The notes: a model not told the origin generated them from the letters alone. 64,000 bases of DNA from Pseudomonas vlassakiae (GCF_014269035.2 NZ_JABWRP020000004.1:330576-394575); one strand, 5' to 3'. Counted from the stretch's first letter, positions 37,523 to 47,728 are shown. Translations and numbers: made by a program.

Positions 37523-37610
37523 TCTTCGCGGCTGAAGCCGCTCCTACAGGGGAACGCACAGGCCTTGAATGCGGCACTGTACCTGTAGGGGCGCCTTCAG
37601 CCGCGAAGCA
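37523..37610. repeat. Inverted REP pair between gcvH and gcvP
   Basis: REP unit at 37523-37551 (TTCGCGGCTGAAGCCGCTCC core) and an inverted one at 37581-37610 (GGGGCGCCTTCAGCCGCGAA core). The pair lies inside the operon, so it may act as a processing or decay barrier between the gcvTH and gcvP parts. Confidence 0.82.
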
Positions 37611-37622
37611 GGCGACGCGGTT

Positions 37623-38006
37623 TTACTCGCCGATAGCGGCTTTATAGCCAGCGGCATCCAGCAGCTTGTCCAGATCAGCCGGGTTGCTTGGCTTGAGCTT
37701 GAAGATCCACGATGCGTAAGGTTCTTCGTTGAGCAGTTCCGGGCTGTCGGCCAGCTCTTCGTTGACCGCGATCACTTCGCCGGCAACCGGGGCATAGATG
37801 TCGGAAGCGGCCTTGACCGATTCGACCACACCAGCAGCGTCGCCAGCAGCGAACACCTTGCCGACTTCGGCCAGCTCGACGAACACCACGTCACCCAGCG
37901 CCTGCTGGGCGTGGTCGCTGATGCCGACGGTGACAGTGCCATCGGCTTCCAGGCGCGCCCACTCGTGGCTTTCGGCGAAACGCAGATCGGCGGGGATATT
38001 GCTCAT
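37623..38006 (-). CDS. gcvH: Glycine cleavage system H protein
   Basis: Lipoyl carrier of the glycine cleavage system, 127 residues. The lipoylation lysine is in [19 protein letters not shown] (Lys near residue 64). GAGGAA precedes the start. Placed between gcvT (48 bp away) and gcvP. Normal length and no missing residues. Confidence 0.96.
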   Translation of the reverse strand: MSNIPADLRFAESHEWARLEADGTVTVGISDHAQQALGDVVFVELAEVGKVFAAGDAAGVVESVKAASDIYAPVAGEVIAVNEELADSPELLNEEPYASWIFKLKPSNPADLDKLLDAAGYKAAIGE

Positions 38007-38054
38007 GTCTTGAATTCCTCGTTTGGGTCAGCGGTTCGGCCCGCCGTTGAATGT

Positions 38055-39137
38055 TCAGATCAAAATCTTGCCGTGGCGCACGAAGGTCGGTTTGACCACC
38101 CGCACCGGGTACCATTTGCCGCGGATCTCGACCTCGGCGCGGTCACCGGTGGCCATGGGCACGCGCGCCAGGGCGATGGACTTGCTCAGCGTAGGCGAGA
38201 AACTACCACTGGTGATCTCTCCTTCGCCAATCCCGGCTACACGAACCACCTGGTGAGCCCGCAGAACGCCGCGCTCCTCCAGCACCAGGCCAACCAGTTT
38301 TTCCTGCACGCCACGCTCGATTTCCGCCAGCAGGCTGGTACGGCCGACAAAGTTGCGCTCTGCCGGCTCCCAGGCAATGGACCAGCCGAGGTTCGAGGTC
38401 AACGGGGTGTGGCTTTCGTCGATGTCCTGGCCGTACAGGTTCATGCCGGCTTCCAGGCGCAGGGTATCGCGCGCGCCCAAGCCGCTCGGCGCGATGCCGG
38501 CGCCAACCAGGTCGTTGAAGAAGGCGACGGCCTGATCGCCCGGCAGGATAATCTCCAGGCCGTCTTCACCGGTGTAGCCGGTACGGGCAATGAACCAGTT
38601 GCCTTCGGCAACACCTTCGAACGGGCGCAGTTCACGGATCAGCGCGGCACGGGCAGGGCTCAGCAGCGCGGCGACTTTCTCGCGGGCATTCGGCCCCTGG
38701 ATGGCGAGGATGGCCAGGTCGGGGCGAACGTCGAACGATACGCTGAAACCGGCGCTCTGCCGCTGCAACCACTCGGTGACCTTGGCCCGGGTGGTCGCGT
38801 TGGTGACCAGGCGGTAACCGCTCTGGGTACGGTAAACGATCAGATCGTCGATGACCCGGCCGTCTTCGTTGAGCAATGGGCTGTAAAGGGCCTTGCCAGT
38901 GCTGTCGAGACGGGCCACGTCGTTGGCCAGCAAACGCTGCAGCCAGGGAGTGGCATCTTCACCGGCAATGTCGATGACCGTCATGTGGGAAACATCGAAG
39001 ACACCGCAGTCGCTGCGCACCTGATGGTGCTCCTCGACCTGCGAGCCATAGTGCAGCGGCATGTCCCAGCCGCCGAAATCGACCGTCTTGGCGCCGAGCG
39101 CCAGGTGCAAGTCGTACAAAAGCGTGCGCTGTCCCAT
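38055..39137 (-). CDS. gcvT: Aminomethyltransferase (T-protein)
   Basis: Transfers the one-carbon unit from the GcvH-bound aminomethyl group to tetrahydrofolate, releasing ammonia. It has 360 residues: GcvT fold with [32 protein letters not shown] (folate region) and [27 protein letters not shown] lies seven bases before MGQRTLL and sets the start; a 35-codon longer frame is rejected. First gene of the operon. No glycine riboswitch is visible in the 120 bp upstream. Confidence 0.95.
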   Translation of the reverse strand: MGQRTLLYDLHLALGAKTVDFGGWDMPLHYGSQVEEHHQVRSDCGVFDVSHMTVIDIAGEDATPWLQRLLANDVARLDSTGKALYSPLLNEDGRVIDDLIVYRTQSGYRLVTNATTRAKVTEWLQRQSAGFSVSFDVRPDLAILAIQGPNAREKVAALLSPARAALIRELRPFEGVAEGNWFIARTGYTGEDGLEIILPGDQAVAFFNDLVGAGIAPSGLGARDTLRLEAGMNLYGQDIDESHTPLTSNLGWSIAWEPAERNFVGRTSLLAEIERGVQEKLVGLVLEERGVLRAHQVVRVAGIGEGEITSGSFSPTLSKSIALARVPMATGDRAEVEIRGKWYPVRVVKPTFVRHGKILI

Positions 39138-39260
39138 GGGTTTCTCCTTCCGGGCGTGGCGAAGCGGCGGCGGTCGATGACGTTTGATCGTCAGCTCTTC
39201 TTGTAGGACCCGCCGCGCGAATGCCGCGCATTGTAGCCGCAAGGGCGCAAGCTGGCATCC

Positions 39261-40883
39261 TTAGTGACTGTGACCCGGACGACGCGCTGAACGACGGATC
39301 AGCCCGATGACCGGCAGTAGCCCTACCAGCACCAACGTCAACGCCGGCAGCGAGGCACGCGCCCATTCGCCTTCGCTGGTCATCTCGAACACCCTGACGG
39401 CCAGGGTGTCCCAGCCGAACGGGCGCATCAGCAAGGTGGCGGGCATTTCCTTGAGCACATCGACGAACACCAGCAACGCGGCGCTCAAGACCCCTGGCAC
39501 CAGCAGCGGCAGATACACCTTGAAAAACAACCGCACGCCACCGACGCCAAGGCTGCGCGAGGCTTCCGGCAAGGAGGGGCGGATGCGCTCCAGGCTGCTC
39601 TCCAACGGGCCATGGGCCACGGCGATGAAGCGCACCAGGTAAGCCAGCAGCAAGGCCGCCAGGCTGCCCAACAGCAGCGGCTTGCCTGCACCACCCAACC
39701 AGGTGGACAGCGGAATGACCAGCTGATTGTCGAGGTAACTGAATGCCAGCATGATGGAGACCGCCAGCACCGAGCCAGGCAAGGCATAGCCCAGGTTGGC
39801 CAGGCCAACGCCAGCGCGAATGCCGGCCGTCGGCGCCTGACGGCGGGCGAAAGCCAGCAGCAATGCCACGCAAACGGTGATCAGAGCGGCCATGCCGCCC
39901 AGGTACAGCGTGTGCAGCACCAGGCCGACATACCGCTCGTCCAGGTCATGCCGACCGCGCTGCCAGCACCACACCAGCAACTGCAGCAGTGGAATGACGA
40001 ATGCGCAGGCGAACACCAGCAGGCACCAGCCGCTGGCGAGCAGCGCCTTGGCCCCGCGCAAGTGATAGAGCGCATGCCCGCGCGGGCGTTCGTTGCCGCT
40101 GCGGGTTGCGCCACGGGCGCGGCGCTCGCCGTACAGCACCAGCATTACCGCGAGCAGCAGCAGACTGGCCAGCTGGGCTGCGCTGGACAGGCTGAAGAAG
40201 CCGTACCAGGTCTTGTAGATCGCCGTGGTGAAGGTATCGAAGTTGAACACCGCCACTGCACCGAAATCGGCCAGGGTCTCCATCAGCGCCAGGGCGACGC
40301 CCGCGCCAATCGCAGGCCGCGCCATTGGCAAAGCCACCCGCCAGAAGGCCTGCACGGGCGACAGGCCGAGTACCCGGGCGGCCTCCATCAAACCCTTGCC
40401 CTGGGCCAGGAACGCCGAGCGCGCCAACAGGTAGACGTAGGGGTAGAACACCAGCACCAGGACGAAGATCACCCCGCCGGTGGAGCGGACCCGTGGCAGG
40501 CGCATGGGCCCGAACACCTCGCGCAAGGCGCTCTGCACAGGGCCGGCAAAGTCCAGCAAGCCGACGAAGACAAAGGCCAGCACATAGGCCGGGATGGCGA
40601 ACGGCAGCATCAGCGCCCAGTCGAGCCAGCGCCGGCCGGGGAACTCGCAGAGGCTGGTCAGCCAGGCCAGGCTGACGCCGAGCAGGGTCACCCCGATACC
40701 AACGCCGACCACCAAGGTTGCGGTATTGCCCAGCAGGCGCCCCATCTGGGTGTCGAGCAGGTGCGACCAGATCTGCAGGTCGACCGACTGCCAGGACAGC
40801 AGCAGCACGCTCAGGGGCAGGAGCACCAGGGCGGCGGTCAGGGTGACCGGGAGGTACCAGCGGCGTTGGGCAGTATGGGGCAA
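39261..40883 (-). CDS. Iron(III) ABC transporter permease (FbpB type, fused double permease)
   Basis: Inner-membrane permease of 540 residues made of two similar halves, each with about six helices and one coupling loop (LMEAARVLGLSPVQAFWRVA in the first, LPEASRSLGVGGVRLFFKVY in the second). This is the size and build of FbpB/SfuB ferric iron permeases. The start is TTG at 40883 after GAGAATCC; no better ATG exists near it. It follows the binding-protein gene by 34 bp. No ATPase gene adjoins, so the FbpC partner is elsewhere. Confidence 0.9.
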   Translation of the reverse strand: MPHTAQRRWYLPVTLTAALVLLPLSVLLLSWQSVDLQIWSHLLDTQMGRLLGNTATLVVGVGIGVTLLGVSLAWLTSLCEFPGRRWLDWALMLPFAIPAYVLAFVFVGLLDFAGPVQSALREVFGPMRLPRVRSTGGVIFVLVLVFYPYVYLLARSAFLAQGKGLMEAARVLGLSPVQAFWRVALPMARPAIGAGVALALMETLADFGAVAVFNFDTFTTAIYKTWYGFFSLSSAAQLASLLLLAVMLVLYGERRARGATRSGNERPRGHALYHLRGAKALLASGWCLLVFACAFVIPLLQLLVWCWQRGRHDLDERYVGLVLHTLYLGGMAALITVCVALLLAFARRQAPTAGIRAGVGLANLGYALPGSVLAVSIMLAFSYLDNQLVIPLSTWLGGAGKPLLLGSLAALLLAYLVRFIAVAHGPLESSLERIRPSLPEASRSLGVGGVRLFFKVYLPLLVPGVLSAALLVFVDVLKEMPATLLMRPFGWDTLAVRVFEMTSEGEWARASLPALTLVLVGLLPVIGLIRRSARRPGHSH

Positions 40884-40917
40884 GGTTGGATTCTCGATTG
40901 CGCTGGCGGCCTGCTAC

Positions 40918-41919
40918 TTAATTCCAGCCAGCGCGATCCATCAGACGAATAGCTTCGGCCTGGCGCTTGCCGGCCACTTCAACGGGAATGCTGTCAGCCT
41001 TGAAGCTGCCCCAAGCCACCACTTCGTCCGACGGTTTGACCTTCGGGTTGGCCGGGAACTCCTGGTTGATGTCGGCAAACAGCTTCTGCGCCTTCTCGCC
41101 AGTCATCCATTCCACCAGCTTCCTCGCGGCTTCCGGGTGCGGCGCATGCTTGGTCAGGCCGATGCCCGACAGGTTGACATGCACGCCGCGGTCGCCCTGG
41201 TTGGGCCAGAATATCTTCACCGGCAGTTTCGGGTTCTGCGCGTGCAGGCGACCGTAGTAGTAGGTGTTGACCACCCCGACATCGCACTGGCCGGCCTCGA
41301 TGGCCTGGATCACCGAGTTGTCGTCAGAGAACACATCGGTGGCCAGGTTGCCGACCCAGCCTTTGACGATCTGCTCGGTCTTGGCCTCACCGTGGTTCTC
41401 GATGAGCGTGGCGGTCAGCGACTGGTTGTAAACTTTCTTCGCCGTGCGCAGGCACAGGCGGCCTTCCCAGTGCTTGTCGGCAAGGGCTTCGTAGGTGCTC
41501 AGCTCAGCCGGCTTTACCCGTTCGGTGGAGTAGACGATGGTCCGTGCGCGCAGGCTCAGGCCGGTCCAGTCATGGGATGAGGCACGGTACTGCGGTGGAA
41601 TGTTCTGGTCGATGATGGCCGACTTGATCGGCTGCAGGATGCCCATCTGCTCGGCCTGCCACAAGTTGCCGGCATCGACGGTGAGCAGCAAGTCGGCCAC
41701 ACCGTTCTCGCCCTCGGCCTTGATGCGCTGCATCAGCGGGGCTTCCTTGTCGGTGATGAACTTGACCTTGACCCCCGTCTCGGCGGTGTAGGCGTCGAAT
41801 ACCGGCTTGATCAGCTCGTCGATGCGCGAGGAGTACACCACCACTTCGTCCGCCGCCTGAGCGGTGCCGCCGAACAGGGTCAGGGCCAGGGCGGCCAGTA
41901 GGGGCTTGCGTGGCAACAT
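40918..41919 (-). CDS. Periplasmic iron(III)-binding protein (FbpA type)
   Basis: Ferric-ion-binding protein, 333 residues. Signal peptide of about 22 residues ends [11 protein letters not shown]; the mature start [19 protein letters not shown] is typical, and [16 protein letters not shown] carries the tyrosines (YYY) that coordinate iron together with anion. GAGGAG nine bases before MLPRKPLL decides the start. First gene of the two-gene iron operon. A short gap with no clear Fur box separates it from ubiI. Confidence 0.93.
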   Translation of the reverse strand: MLPRKPLLAALALTLFGGTAQAADEVVVYSSRIDELIKPVFDAYTAETGVKVKFITDKEAPLMQRIKAEGENGVADLLLTVDAGNLWQAEQMGILQPIKSAIIDQNIPPQYRASSHDWTGLSLRARTIVYSTERVKPAELSTYEALADKHWEGRLCLRTAKKVYNQSLTATLIENHGEAKTEQIVKGWVGNLATDVFSDDNSVIQAIEAGQCDVGVVNTYYYGRLHAQNPKLPVKIFWPNQGDRGVHVNLSGIGLTKHAPHPEAARKLVEWMTGEKAQKLFADINQEFPANPKVKPSDEVVAWGSFKADSIPVEVAGKRQAEAIRLMDRAGWN

Positions 41920-42034
41920 GGAAAGCACTCCTCGGATCGTATGAGAGGCGCAAATGGTAGTGAATCCCATTTTCCAGCTCATCATCAGAGCAGTTACCGG
42001 ATGTTGCAGAGGGACGCAAAGCGCCCCCGTGGTC

Positions 42035-43258
42035 TCAAGCCTTGGCCAGTTCCGGCAGGTCCCCGGTCAGCCCCAACGCCTGGCGCACGAACATCGCCTT
42101 GGCCTCCGGCATCTGCTCCACCAGCTTCAACCCGCTGTTACGCAACCAGCGCAACGGCAACGGATTGGCCTGGAACAACCGCTCGAAACCTTCCATTGCC
42201 GCCATCAACGCAAGGTTGTGCGGCATGCGCCGGCGCTCATAACGGCTGAGCACTTTCACATCCGCCAACTGCTCGCCGCGCTCGCTGGCATGCTCCAGCA
42301 CCTCGGCCAACACCGCAGCATCGAGAAAGCCCAGGTTGACGCCTTGCCCGGCCAACGGGTGAATGGTGTGTGCGGCATCGCCAATCAGCACCAGCCCTTC
42401 GTCCACGTAGCGCTTGGCGTGACGCTGGCGCAACGGCACGCAGACGCGCGGGTCGGCCTCCAGCACCTCACCCAGTCGCCCCTCGAAGGCCCGCGCCAAA
42501 GCCTTGAGGAAAGCCGGCTCATCCAGCGCCATGATCTGCTCGGCCTGCTCCGGAGTCGTCGACCAGACAATCGAGCACCAATCCTGCTTGCCGTCACGCG
42601 ACAGCGGCAGGAAGGCCAGCGGCCCCTCGTCGGTGAAGCGCTGCCAGGCGGTGGCCTGGTGCGCGGCGCTGCAGCGCACACTGGTGACGATCGCATGGTG
42701 CAGGTAATCCCACTCCCGCGTCTCGCAGCCAGCCAGGCGGCGCACCGCCGAGTTGGCGCCGTCGGCGGCCACCACCAGCGGCGTACGCAACTGACGGCCA
42801 TCGGCCAGGGTCAGCAGCCATTCGTCACCGGAGCGGCGCAGCTGCTCCAGGCGGGCATTGGGCAACAGGCCGATGTCGCTATCGTGCAGGCGCTCCAGCA
42901 GCCCGTCCTGCACCACCCGGTTCTCGACGATATGGCCGAGCACCTGGGCATGCACACTGGCGGCCGAGAAATGTATCTGACCGGTACCGCTGCCGTCCCA
43001 CACATGCATGTCGGAATACGGCGACACGCGCCGCCCGGCGATGCCGTCCCAGGCCCCGAGGCGTTCGAGGATGCGCTGGCTGGCCGCCGACAGGGCACTG
43101 ACCCGCGGCTCGAACGGTGCATCGGCGTCGAACGGTTTGACCGACAGCGGGCCGCCGTCGAGCAGGACAATTTCCAGGCCGCTGTGGCGAAGCGCCAGGG
43201 CCAGGGCGCTGCCGACCATACCGGCACCGACAATCAACAGATCTGCGCGCATTTCCAT
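42035..43258 (-). CDS. ubiI: Ubiquinone biosynthesis flavin monooxygenase UbiI
   Basis: FAD-dependent hydroxylase of the UbiH/COQ6 family, 407 residues; by synteny with E. coli (pepP-ubiH-visC) the C5-hydroxylase UbiI. FAD site [13 protein letters not shown] near the N-terminus, then the mid-chain aspartate in [12 protein letters not shown] and the second FAD motif [20 protein letters not shown]. Two ATGs six bases apart could start it; the second (MRADLL) has the better-spaced AAGG. It follows the thioesterase-like gene by three bases. Confidence 0.9.
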   Translation of the reverse strand: MEMRADLLIVGAGMVGSALALALRHSGLEIVLLDGGPLSVKPFDADAPFEPRVSALSAASQRILERLGAWDGIAGRRVSPYSDMHVWDGSGTGQIHFSAASVHAQVLGHIVENRVVQDGLLERLHDSDIGLLPNARLEQLRRSGDEWLLTLADGRQLRTPLVVAADGANSAVRRLAGCETREWDYLHHAIVTSVRCSAAHQATAWQRFTDEGPLAFLPLSRDGKQDWCSIVWSTTPEQAEQIMALDEPAFLKALARAFEGRLGEVLEADPRVCVPLRQRHAKRYVDEGLVLIGDAAHTIHPLAGQGVNLGFLDAAVLAEVLEHASERGEQLADVKVLSRYERRRMPHNLALMAAMEGFERLFQANPLPLRWLRNSGLKLVEQMPEAKAMFVRQALGLTGDLPELAKA

Positions 43259-43261
43259 GCC

Positions 43262-43744
43262 TTACGCCTGCCTCGCTTGCGGCTTGAGCCGCACGTATAG
43301 GGTTTTATCGACCCGTGCCACCAGCTCGCCGGCTTCGTCACGGATATCGACCTGCACACGCGGCAGGTACTTCTTGCCGGTGGCCGTCTGCTGGCGGATG
43401 TCGTCCAGCAGCGCGTCATCGACGTGGAATTCGGCGTACACCGTGCCCTTGCCCGGCGCAATGAAATCGATGCTGGCAGCCTTGTCCCAGACAATGTATT
43501 CGCGGCCCAGCTGCTCGATCAGCAGCAACATGTAGAACGGGTCGACCATCGAATACAGGCTGCCGCCGAACTGGGTACCGACGTAATTGCGATTCCAGCG
43601 GGTCAGCTTCATGCGTACCTTGACGCTGCGCATGTCCGGGCTGATGTGCTGGATGTGGATGCCTGCGCCGAGGTACGGCGGGTAGACATTCAGCAGCCAG
43701 CGCAACATGCGCGCGCGGCGCGCCAGCCTGCGCGGGTTGCTCAT
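43262..43744 (-). CDS. Hotdog-fold thioesterase-like protein (DUF4442 type)
   Basis: Protein of 160 residues with the hotdog pattern: a strand-rich half and a helix near VGTQFGGSLYSMVDPFYMLL (about 60-80), typical of PaaI/YiiD-like and DUF4442 proteins. The segment VRMKLTRWNRNYVGTQFGGS is the best family marker. Its start overlaps the ubiH stop (ATGA) and ubiI follows three bases later, so it is translationally tied to quinone synthesis genes. The substrate is unknown; a link to ubiquinone or lipid metabolism is inferred from position only. Confidence 0.75.
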   Translation of the reverse strand: MSNPRRLARRARMLRWLLNVYPPYLGAGIHIQHISPDMRSVKVRMKLTRWNRNYVGTQFGGSLYSMVDPFYMLLLIEQLGREYIVWDKAASIDFIAPGKGTVYAEFHVDDALLDDIRQQTATGKKYLPRVQVDIRDEAGELVARVDKTLYVRLKPQARQA

Positions 43745-44940
43745 GCCTGGCCCCGCGGATCGGGGCGGGTCCCGAGGCCCATGGCCTGGCGAGCGAACCA
43801 GCTTTTTGCCGGTGGCAACAGGTCAAGCCCGAGCAGGCCGATGTTGCGCCCGGCCGCCAGCAGTGGCTGGTTGCTGCCGAACAGGCGGGTGACCTGGTCG
43901 GAGAAGCCGATGGTCAGGGCCTGGTCGAGACGCTGGCGCTGGTGATAGGCCTGCAAAGTGGCGAGATCGCCCGGATGCTGCGGGCCGAGCAGCAGCGCGT
44001 CGGCCAGCGCCTGCACATCACGCAGCGACAGGTTGAAACCCTGGCCGGCAATCGGGTGCAGGCTGTGCGCGGCGTTGCCCAGCACCACCAGGTGTGGACG
44101 AACCTGCTCCTGGGCTTCGATCAGTGCCAGCGGGTAGAGATGCCTGGCACCGACTTGGCGCAGGCCGCCGAGCCGATAACCAAAGGCATCCTGCAACTCC
44201 CGCAGGAAACTGCGCTCGTCGATCTCGGCCAGACGCTTGGCATCCATCCCCTGCCGCGTCCAGACCAGCGCGCAGCGGTTTTCCGGCAGTGGCAGCAAGG
44301 CCATGGGACCTTGCTCGGTGAAACGCTCAAAGGCTTGGCCGCGGTGGGCCTCGCCGGGTGTGATGTTGGCGATCAGCGCGCTTTGCTCATAGGGCGTACG
44401 GCGCACGTGGATACCCAACTGCTCACGCAGGCCGGAGCGGCCACCGTCAGCCAGCACCGCCAGGTCACACTCCAGGCTGGTGTCGTCGTCCAGCAGCAGG
44501 CGGTAGCCACCCTCGATGGCTTGCATCGCCTTCACTTCGGCCGGGCAGCGCCAGCTCACCACCTCACTGTCCAGCCCTTGCCACAGGCACTGCCCGAGCC
44601 AGGCGTTCTCCACCACGTATCCCAGGGCCGGCACGCCTTCTTCCATGGCGTCCAGGCGGGTGGCGCCGAAACGGCCACGGTCGGAAACCTGGATCTGCCG
44701 GATCGGCTCGGCGCGCGGGCTGATGGTTTGCCAAAGGCCGAGGTGCTGGTAGATCTGCCGAGTACCGAACGACAGTGCCGAAGAGCGCGCATCGTAGCTG
44801 GGCTGGAAGCTGTCGCCGGGGGCGAACGGCTCGATCAGCAGGATCTTCCAGCCGCGCGCCTTGGCGCCTGCCTGCAGGGCCAAAGCCAGGCTTGCGCCCA
44901 CCAGACCACCACCGATGATCGCCAGGTTGACCCGACTCAT
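43741..44940 (-). CDS. ubiH: Ubiquinone biosynthesis flavin monooxygenase UbiH
   Basis: FAD-dependent C1-hydroxylase (2-octaprenyl-6-methoxyphenol hydroxylase type), 399 residues. First FAD motif GGGLVGASLALAL, mid motif LAVLADGGRSGLREQL, second motif VLGNAAHSLHPIAGQGFNLS, where the usual GD is GN as is normal in UbiH. It overlaps pepP upstream and the thioesterase downstream by four bases each. Role: aerobic ubiquinone synthesis at the inner membrane. Confidence 0.93.
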   Translation of the reverse strand: MSRVNLAIIGGGLVGASLALALQAGAKARGWKILLIEPFAPGDSFQPSYDARSSALSFGTRQIYQHLGLWQTISPRAEPIRQIQVSDRGRFGATRLDAMEEGVPALGYVVENAWLGQCLWQGLDSEVVSWRCPAEVKAMQAIEGGYRLLLDDDTSLECDLAVLADGGRSGLREQLGIHVRRTPYEQSALIANITPGEAHRGQAFERFTEQGPMALLPLPENRCALVWTRQGMDAKRLAEIDERSFLRELQDAFGYRLGGLRQVGARHLYPLALIEAQEQVRPHLVVLGNAAHSLHPIAGQGFNLSLRDVQALADALLLGPQHPGDLATLQAYHQRQRLDQALTIGFSDQVTRLFGSNQPLLAAGRNIGLLGLDLLPPAKSWFARQAMGLGTRPDPRGQA

Positions 44941-46271
44941 GCCGCGTCCTTGCGCGCAGCCTGCATCAGCGCCTCGATCTCGGCAACCGTGCGGGGCACA
45001 CCCGAGGTCAGAATTTCACAACCTTGCTTGGTCACTACCACGTCGTCCTCGATCCTGATACCGATGCCGCGCCATTTCTTCGCGACCTCCTGGTTGTCGG
45101 CGGCTATGTAAATGCCTGGCTCGACAGTCAGTGCCATGCCGGGCTCCAGCACCCGCCACTCGCCACCGACCTTGTATTCGCCGACATCGTGCACGTCCAT
45201 GCCCAGCCAGTGCCCGGCGCGGTGCATGTAGAAAGCCCGGTAAGCCTCGCTGTCGATCAGCGCCTGCACCTCACCCTTGAGCAAACCGAGCTCCACCAGG
45301 CCCTCGGTGATCACCCGCACGGTCGCCTCATGGGCGTGGTTCCAGTGCTTGCCCGGGGCGATCTCGGCAAAGGCGGCAGCCTGCGCCTTGAGCACCAGCT
45401 CATAGATCGCCTTCTGCTCGGGCGAAAAACGCCCGCTGACCGGGAAGGTGCGGGTGATGTCGCTGGCGTAGCAATCGATCTCGCAACCGGCATCGATCAG
45501 CACCAGGTCGCCATCCTTGAGCGGCGCATCATTCTGCTGATAGTGCAGGATGCAGCCATTGCGCCCGGCGGCGACGATCGAGCCGTAGGCCGGCATCTTC
45601 GCCCCACCCTTGCGGAATTCGTAGTCCAGCTCGGCTTCCAGGCTGTACTCGTGCAACCCGGCCCGGCAGGCCTGCATGGCGCGCACATGGGCGCGCGCAG
45701 AGATCTGCGCAGCCGCACGCATCACCTTCACTTCCGCTGCCGATTTATACAGGCGCATATCGTGCAGCAGATGATCCAGCGCAACGAACTCGTTTGGCGG
45801 CTGGGCGCCGAGGCGCGCCTTGGAGCGGATCACGTTGATCCAGTCCATCAACCGGCGGTCGAACTCAGCGTTGCTGCCCATGGCGCTGTAGACCCGCTCG
45901 CGGCCTTCGATCAGGCCCGGCAGGATCTCGTCGATATCGGTGATCGGGAAGGCATCGTCCGCGCCATAGTCACGGATTGCGCCTTCCTGGCCGGCACGCA
46001 GCCCGTCCCACTGCTCACGCTCCGGGTTGCGCTCGCGGCAGAACAGCACGTACTCGCCATGCTCGCGGCCAGGGATCAGTGCAATCACCGCCTCAGGCTC
46101 GGGGAAGCCGCTGAGGTACTGGAAATCGCTGTCCTGGCGGTACACGTGCTCGACGTCGCGGTTGCGGATGGCAACGGCGGCGGCGGGCAGAATGGCGATG
46201 CTGTTGGGGACCATCTGCGCCATCAGCGCCTTGCGCCGACGGGCATACTCGGCCTTGGGTATGTGGCTCAT
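44937..46271 (-). CDS. pepP: Xaa-Pro aminopeptidase P
   Basis: Metallopeptidase that removes N-terminal residues before proline, 444 residues. N-terminal AMP_N domain (about 1-170) followed by the pita-bread fold. Metal ligands are visible as LIDAGCEIDCYASDITRTFP (two Asp), HRAGHWLGMDVHD (His), TVEPGIY (Glu) and GIRIEDDVVVT (Glu). It is cotranscribed with ygfB upstream and ubiH downstream, an arrangement shared with E. coli. Confidence 0.95.
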   Translation of the reverse strand: MSHIPKAEYARRRKALMAQMVPNSIAILPAAAVAIRNRDVEHVYRQDSDFQYLSGFPEPEAVIALIPGREHGEYVLFCRERNPEREQWDGLRAGQEGAIRDYGADDAFPITDIDEILPGLIEGRERVYSAMGSNAEFDRRLMDWINVIRSKARLGAQPPNEFVALDHLLHDMRLYKSAAEVKVMRAAAQISARAHVRAMQACRAGLHEYSLEAELDYEFRKGGAKMPAYGSIVAAGRNGCILHYQQNDAPLKDGDLVLIDAGCEIDCYASDITRTFPVSGRFSPEQKAIYELVLKAQAAAFAEIAPGKHWNHAHEATVRVITEGLVELGLLKGEVQALIDSEAYRAFYMHRAGHWLGMDVHDVGEYKVGGEWRVLEPGMALTVEPGIYIAADNQEVAKKWRGIGIRIEDDVVVTKQGCEILTSGVPRTVAEIEALMQAARKDAA

Positions 46272-46293
46272 GGGCAGAACTACCCCCGGTTGA

Positions 46294-46848
46294 TCAGTGC
46301 AGCGAAGGTTTTGGTGCGGGTGCGGCAGGCGCGGCCAGCTCCGTGTACAGCAGCAGCGGTGCGACGCGCAGGTACTCCATGACTTCCATGTAGTCGCTTT
46401 CGCCGTCTTCGGATTCCTCGAGGGCTTCCTGGACCTGGGAAATGGCCACCAGGTCCTGCAGCACTTCCTTGGCTTCGGTAGACAGGTCCTGCCCCCCGGC
46501 GTTCAGGCCGAAGCCGGTGATGAAACCCTGGCACCACTGGCCCAGCGCTTCGGCGCGGTCGGCAAGTGCCGCATCGTCGCTCGGCAGCAGCAGGACAATG
46601 GCCATGTCTTCGCTGCTCAGCTCGCCCTTGACCATCTCCTGCAGGCCGATCAGGGCATTGCGCACGGCGTCACCGGGTTCGGTTTCCAGCAGTTGGGCGG
46701 CATCAGCCAGCCAGGCCTCGGCATCGAAGCCTGCGCCGGCACAACTGCGGCCGATCAGCAGGCCGTGCAGTTCGGCAGGGGTTACAGGGTGGCCATTGCT
46801 GGAAAGGAGCATGGCGAAGGCAACGTAAGGCGATTGAGTATTAGGCAT
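46294..46848 (-). CDS. YgfB/UPF0149-family protein
   Basis: Protein of 184 residues. The N-terminal part [23 protein letters not shown] matches the UPF0149/YgfB family; the rest is helical and acidic. In P. aeruginosa YgfB affects AmpDh3 expression and beta-lactam resistance, but whether that holds here is not known. It is the first gene of ygfB-pepP-ubiH-thioesterase-ubiI and divergent from the zapA pair. The 146-bp gap to the plus-strand genes holds the promoters. Confidence 0.88.
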   Translation of the reverse strand: MPNTQSPYVAFAMLLSSNGHPVTPAELHGLLIGRSCAGAGFDAEAWLADAAQLLETEPGDAVRNALIGLQEMVKGELSSEDMAIVLLLPSDDAALADRAEALGQWCQGFITGFGLNAGGQDLSTEAKEVLQDLVAISQVQEALEESEDGESDYMEVMEYLRVAPLLLYTELAAPAAPAPKPSLH

Positions 46849-46994
46849 GGTCGGCTAGGCGCCAGACGGCGCATTTGACTAGAATGAAGACCTTGTATCC
46901 TAGCACCGGCAGGCGCGCCAAGACCATCGGCACTGGCCGCCGCTGCGCCGGGAGAGGCATCCTCGCAGGGTGATTCAACGACGGAGCGAATCGA

Positions 46995-47213
46995 GTGCAA
47001 CCCACGCAAGAGAACGACCTGCAAGCGCTGATGAGCCGATTCGAGTTGCTGATTGAACGCATCGAGCAACTAAAACGGCAAAATGCACTCCTAGTAGCTC
47101 AGGAAAAATCCTGGCGCGAAGAGCGCGCCCACCTCATCGAAAAGAACGAGATCGCCAAGCGCAAGGTCGAGTCGATGATTTTACGCCTGAAGGCCCTGGA
47201 GCAAGACTCATGA
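46995..47213 (+). CDS. Small coiled-coil protein (TIGR02449 type, ZapB-like), GTG start
   Basis: Protein of 72 residues that is nearly all coiled coil: LMSRFELLIERIEQLKRQNA then AHLIEKNEIAKRKVESMILR, with heptad-spaced Leu, Ile and Met. It resembles the cell-division protein ZapB in size and build. The start is GTG with GGAG eight bases upstream. Its stop overlaps the zapA start by four bases (ATGA), which strongly ties it to ZapA and the division ring. Direct function in pseudomonads is inferred. Confidence 0.85.
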   Translation: MQPTQENDLQALMSRFELLIERIEQLKRQNALLVAQEKSWREERAHLIEKNEIAKRKVESMILRLKALEQDS

Positions 47214-47530
47214 GTTCAAGCAATAGCGTCACCGTGCAGATCCTCGACAAGGAGTATTCGATCATCTGCCCGCCGGAAGAGCGCAACAACCTGGTCAGCG
47301 CCGCGCGCTACCTGGACGGCAAGATGCGCGAGATCCGCAGCAGCGGCAAGGTGATCGGTGCAGACCGCATTGCGGTCATGGCGGCGTTGAATATCACTCA
47401 CGAGATGCTGCACCGCCAGGAGGATCGCGCCGACGCCCCAGTGAGTGGCACCAGCCGTGAACAGGTGCGGGACCTGCTGGAGCGGGTCGATCAGGCGTTG
47501 TCCGACGATGCGGGTACCAAAAACGGCTGA
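47210..47530 (+). CDS. zapA: Cell division protein ZapA
   Basis: FtsZ-ring-associated protein, 106 residues. The N-terminal globular part has VTVQILDKEYSIICPPEE, then LVSAARYLDGKMREIRSSGK and GADRIAVMAALNITHEMLHR, followed by a helical C-terminus for dimer and tetramer formation. Translation is coupled to the coiled-coil gene before it. The 6S RNA gene starts about 20 bp after its stop, the order known in many gamma-proteobacteria. Confidence 0.94.
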   Translation: MSSSNSVTVQILDKEYSIICPPEERNNLVSAARYLDGKMREIRSSGKVIGADRIAVMAALNITHEMLHRQEDRADAPVSGTSREQVRDLLERVDQALSDDAGTKNG

Positions 47531-47548
47531 GATTGGTATACTGGCGCC

Positions 47549-47728
47549 ACTCCCTGGGGGATGCGCCAGTCGGTTATGTCCCTGAGCCGATACGCACAAC
47601 CACGGGGGTTGCACGCTGGGGCCGGTGTGCATGTCCGCCCGACGGAAAGCCTTAACGCCCCCTGCAATCTCCACCTTGAACTTTCGGGTTCAAGGGCTAC
47701 ACCGATAGCGGTCTTATCGGGGAGCCTG
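47549..47728 (+). ncRNA. ssrS: 6S RNA
   Basis: Structural RNA that binds sigma-70 RNA polymerase. The position between zapA and ygfA is diagnostic. A TATACT -10 box lies at 47537-47542, placing the start near 47549. The ends can pair (CTCCC near the 5' end, GGGGAG near 47718-47724). A characteristic inner stem CCTTGAAC / GTTCAAGG lies at about 47679-47700. Ends are approximate to about 10 bases. It is probably cotranscribed in part with ygfA, as in E. coli. Confidence 0.85.

Noticed and set aside
39138..39260. Glycine riboswitch upstream of gcvT
   Set aside because: The 123-bp gap shows no tandem aptamer-like pairing or conserved riboswitch core.
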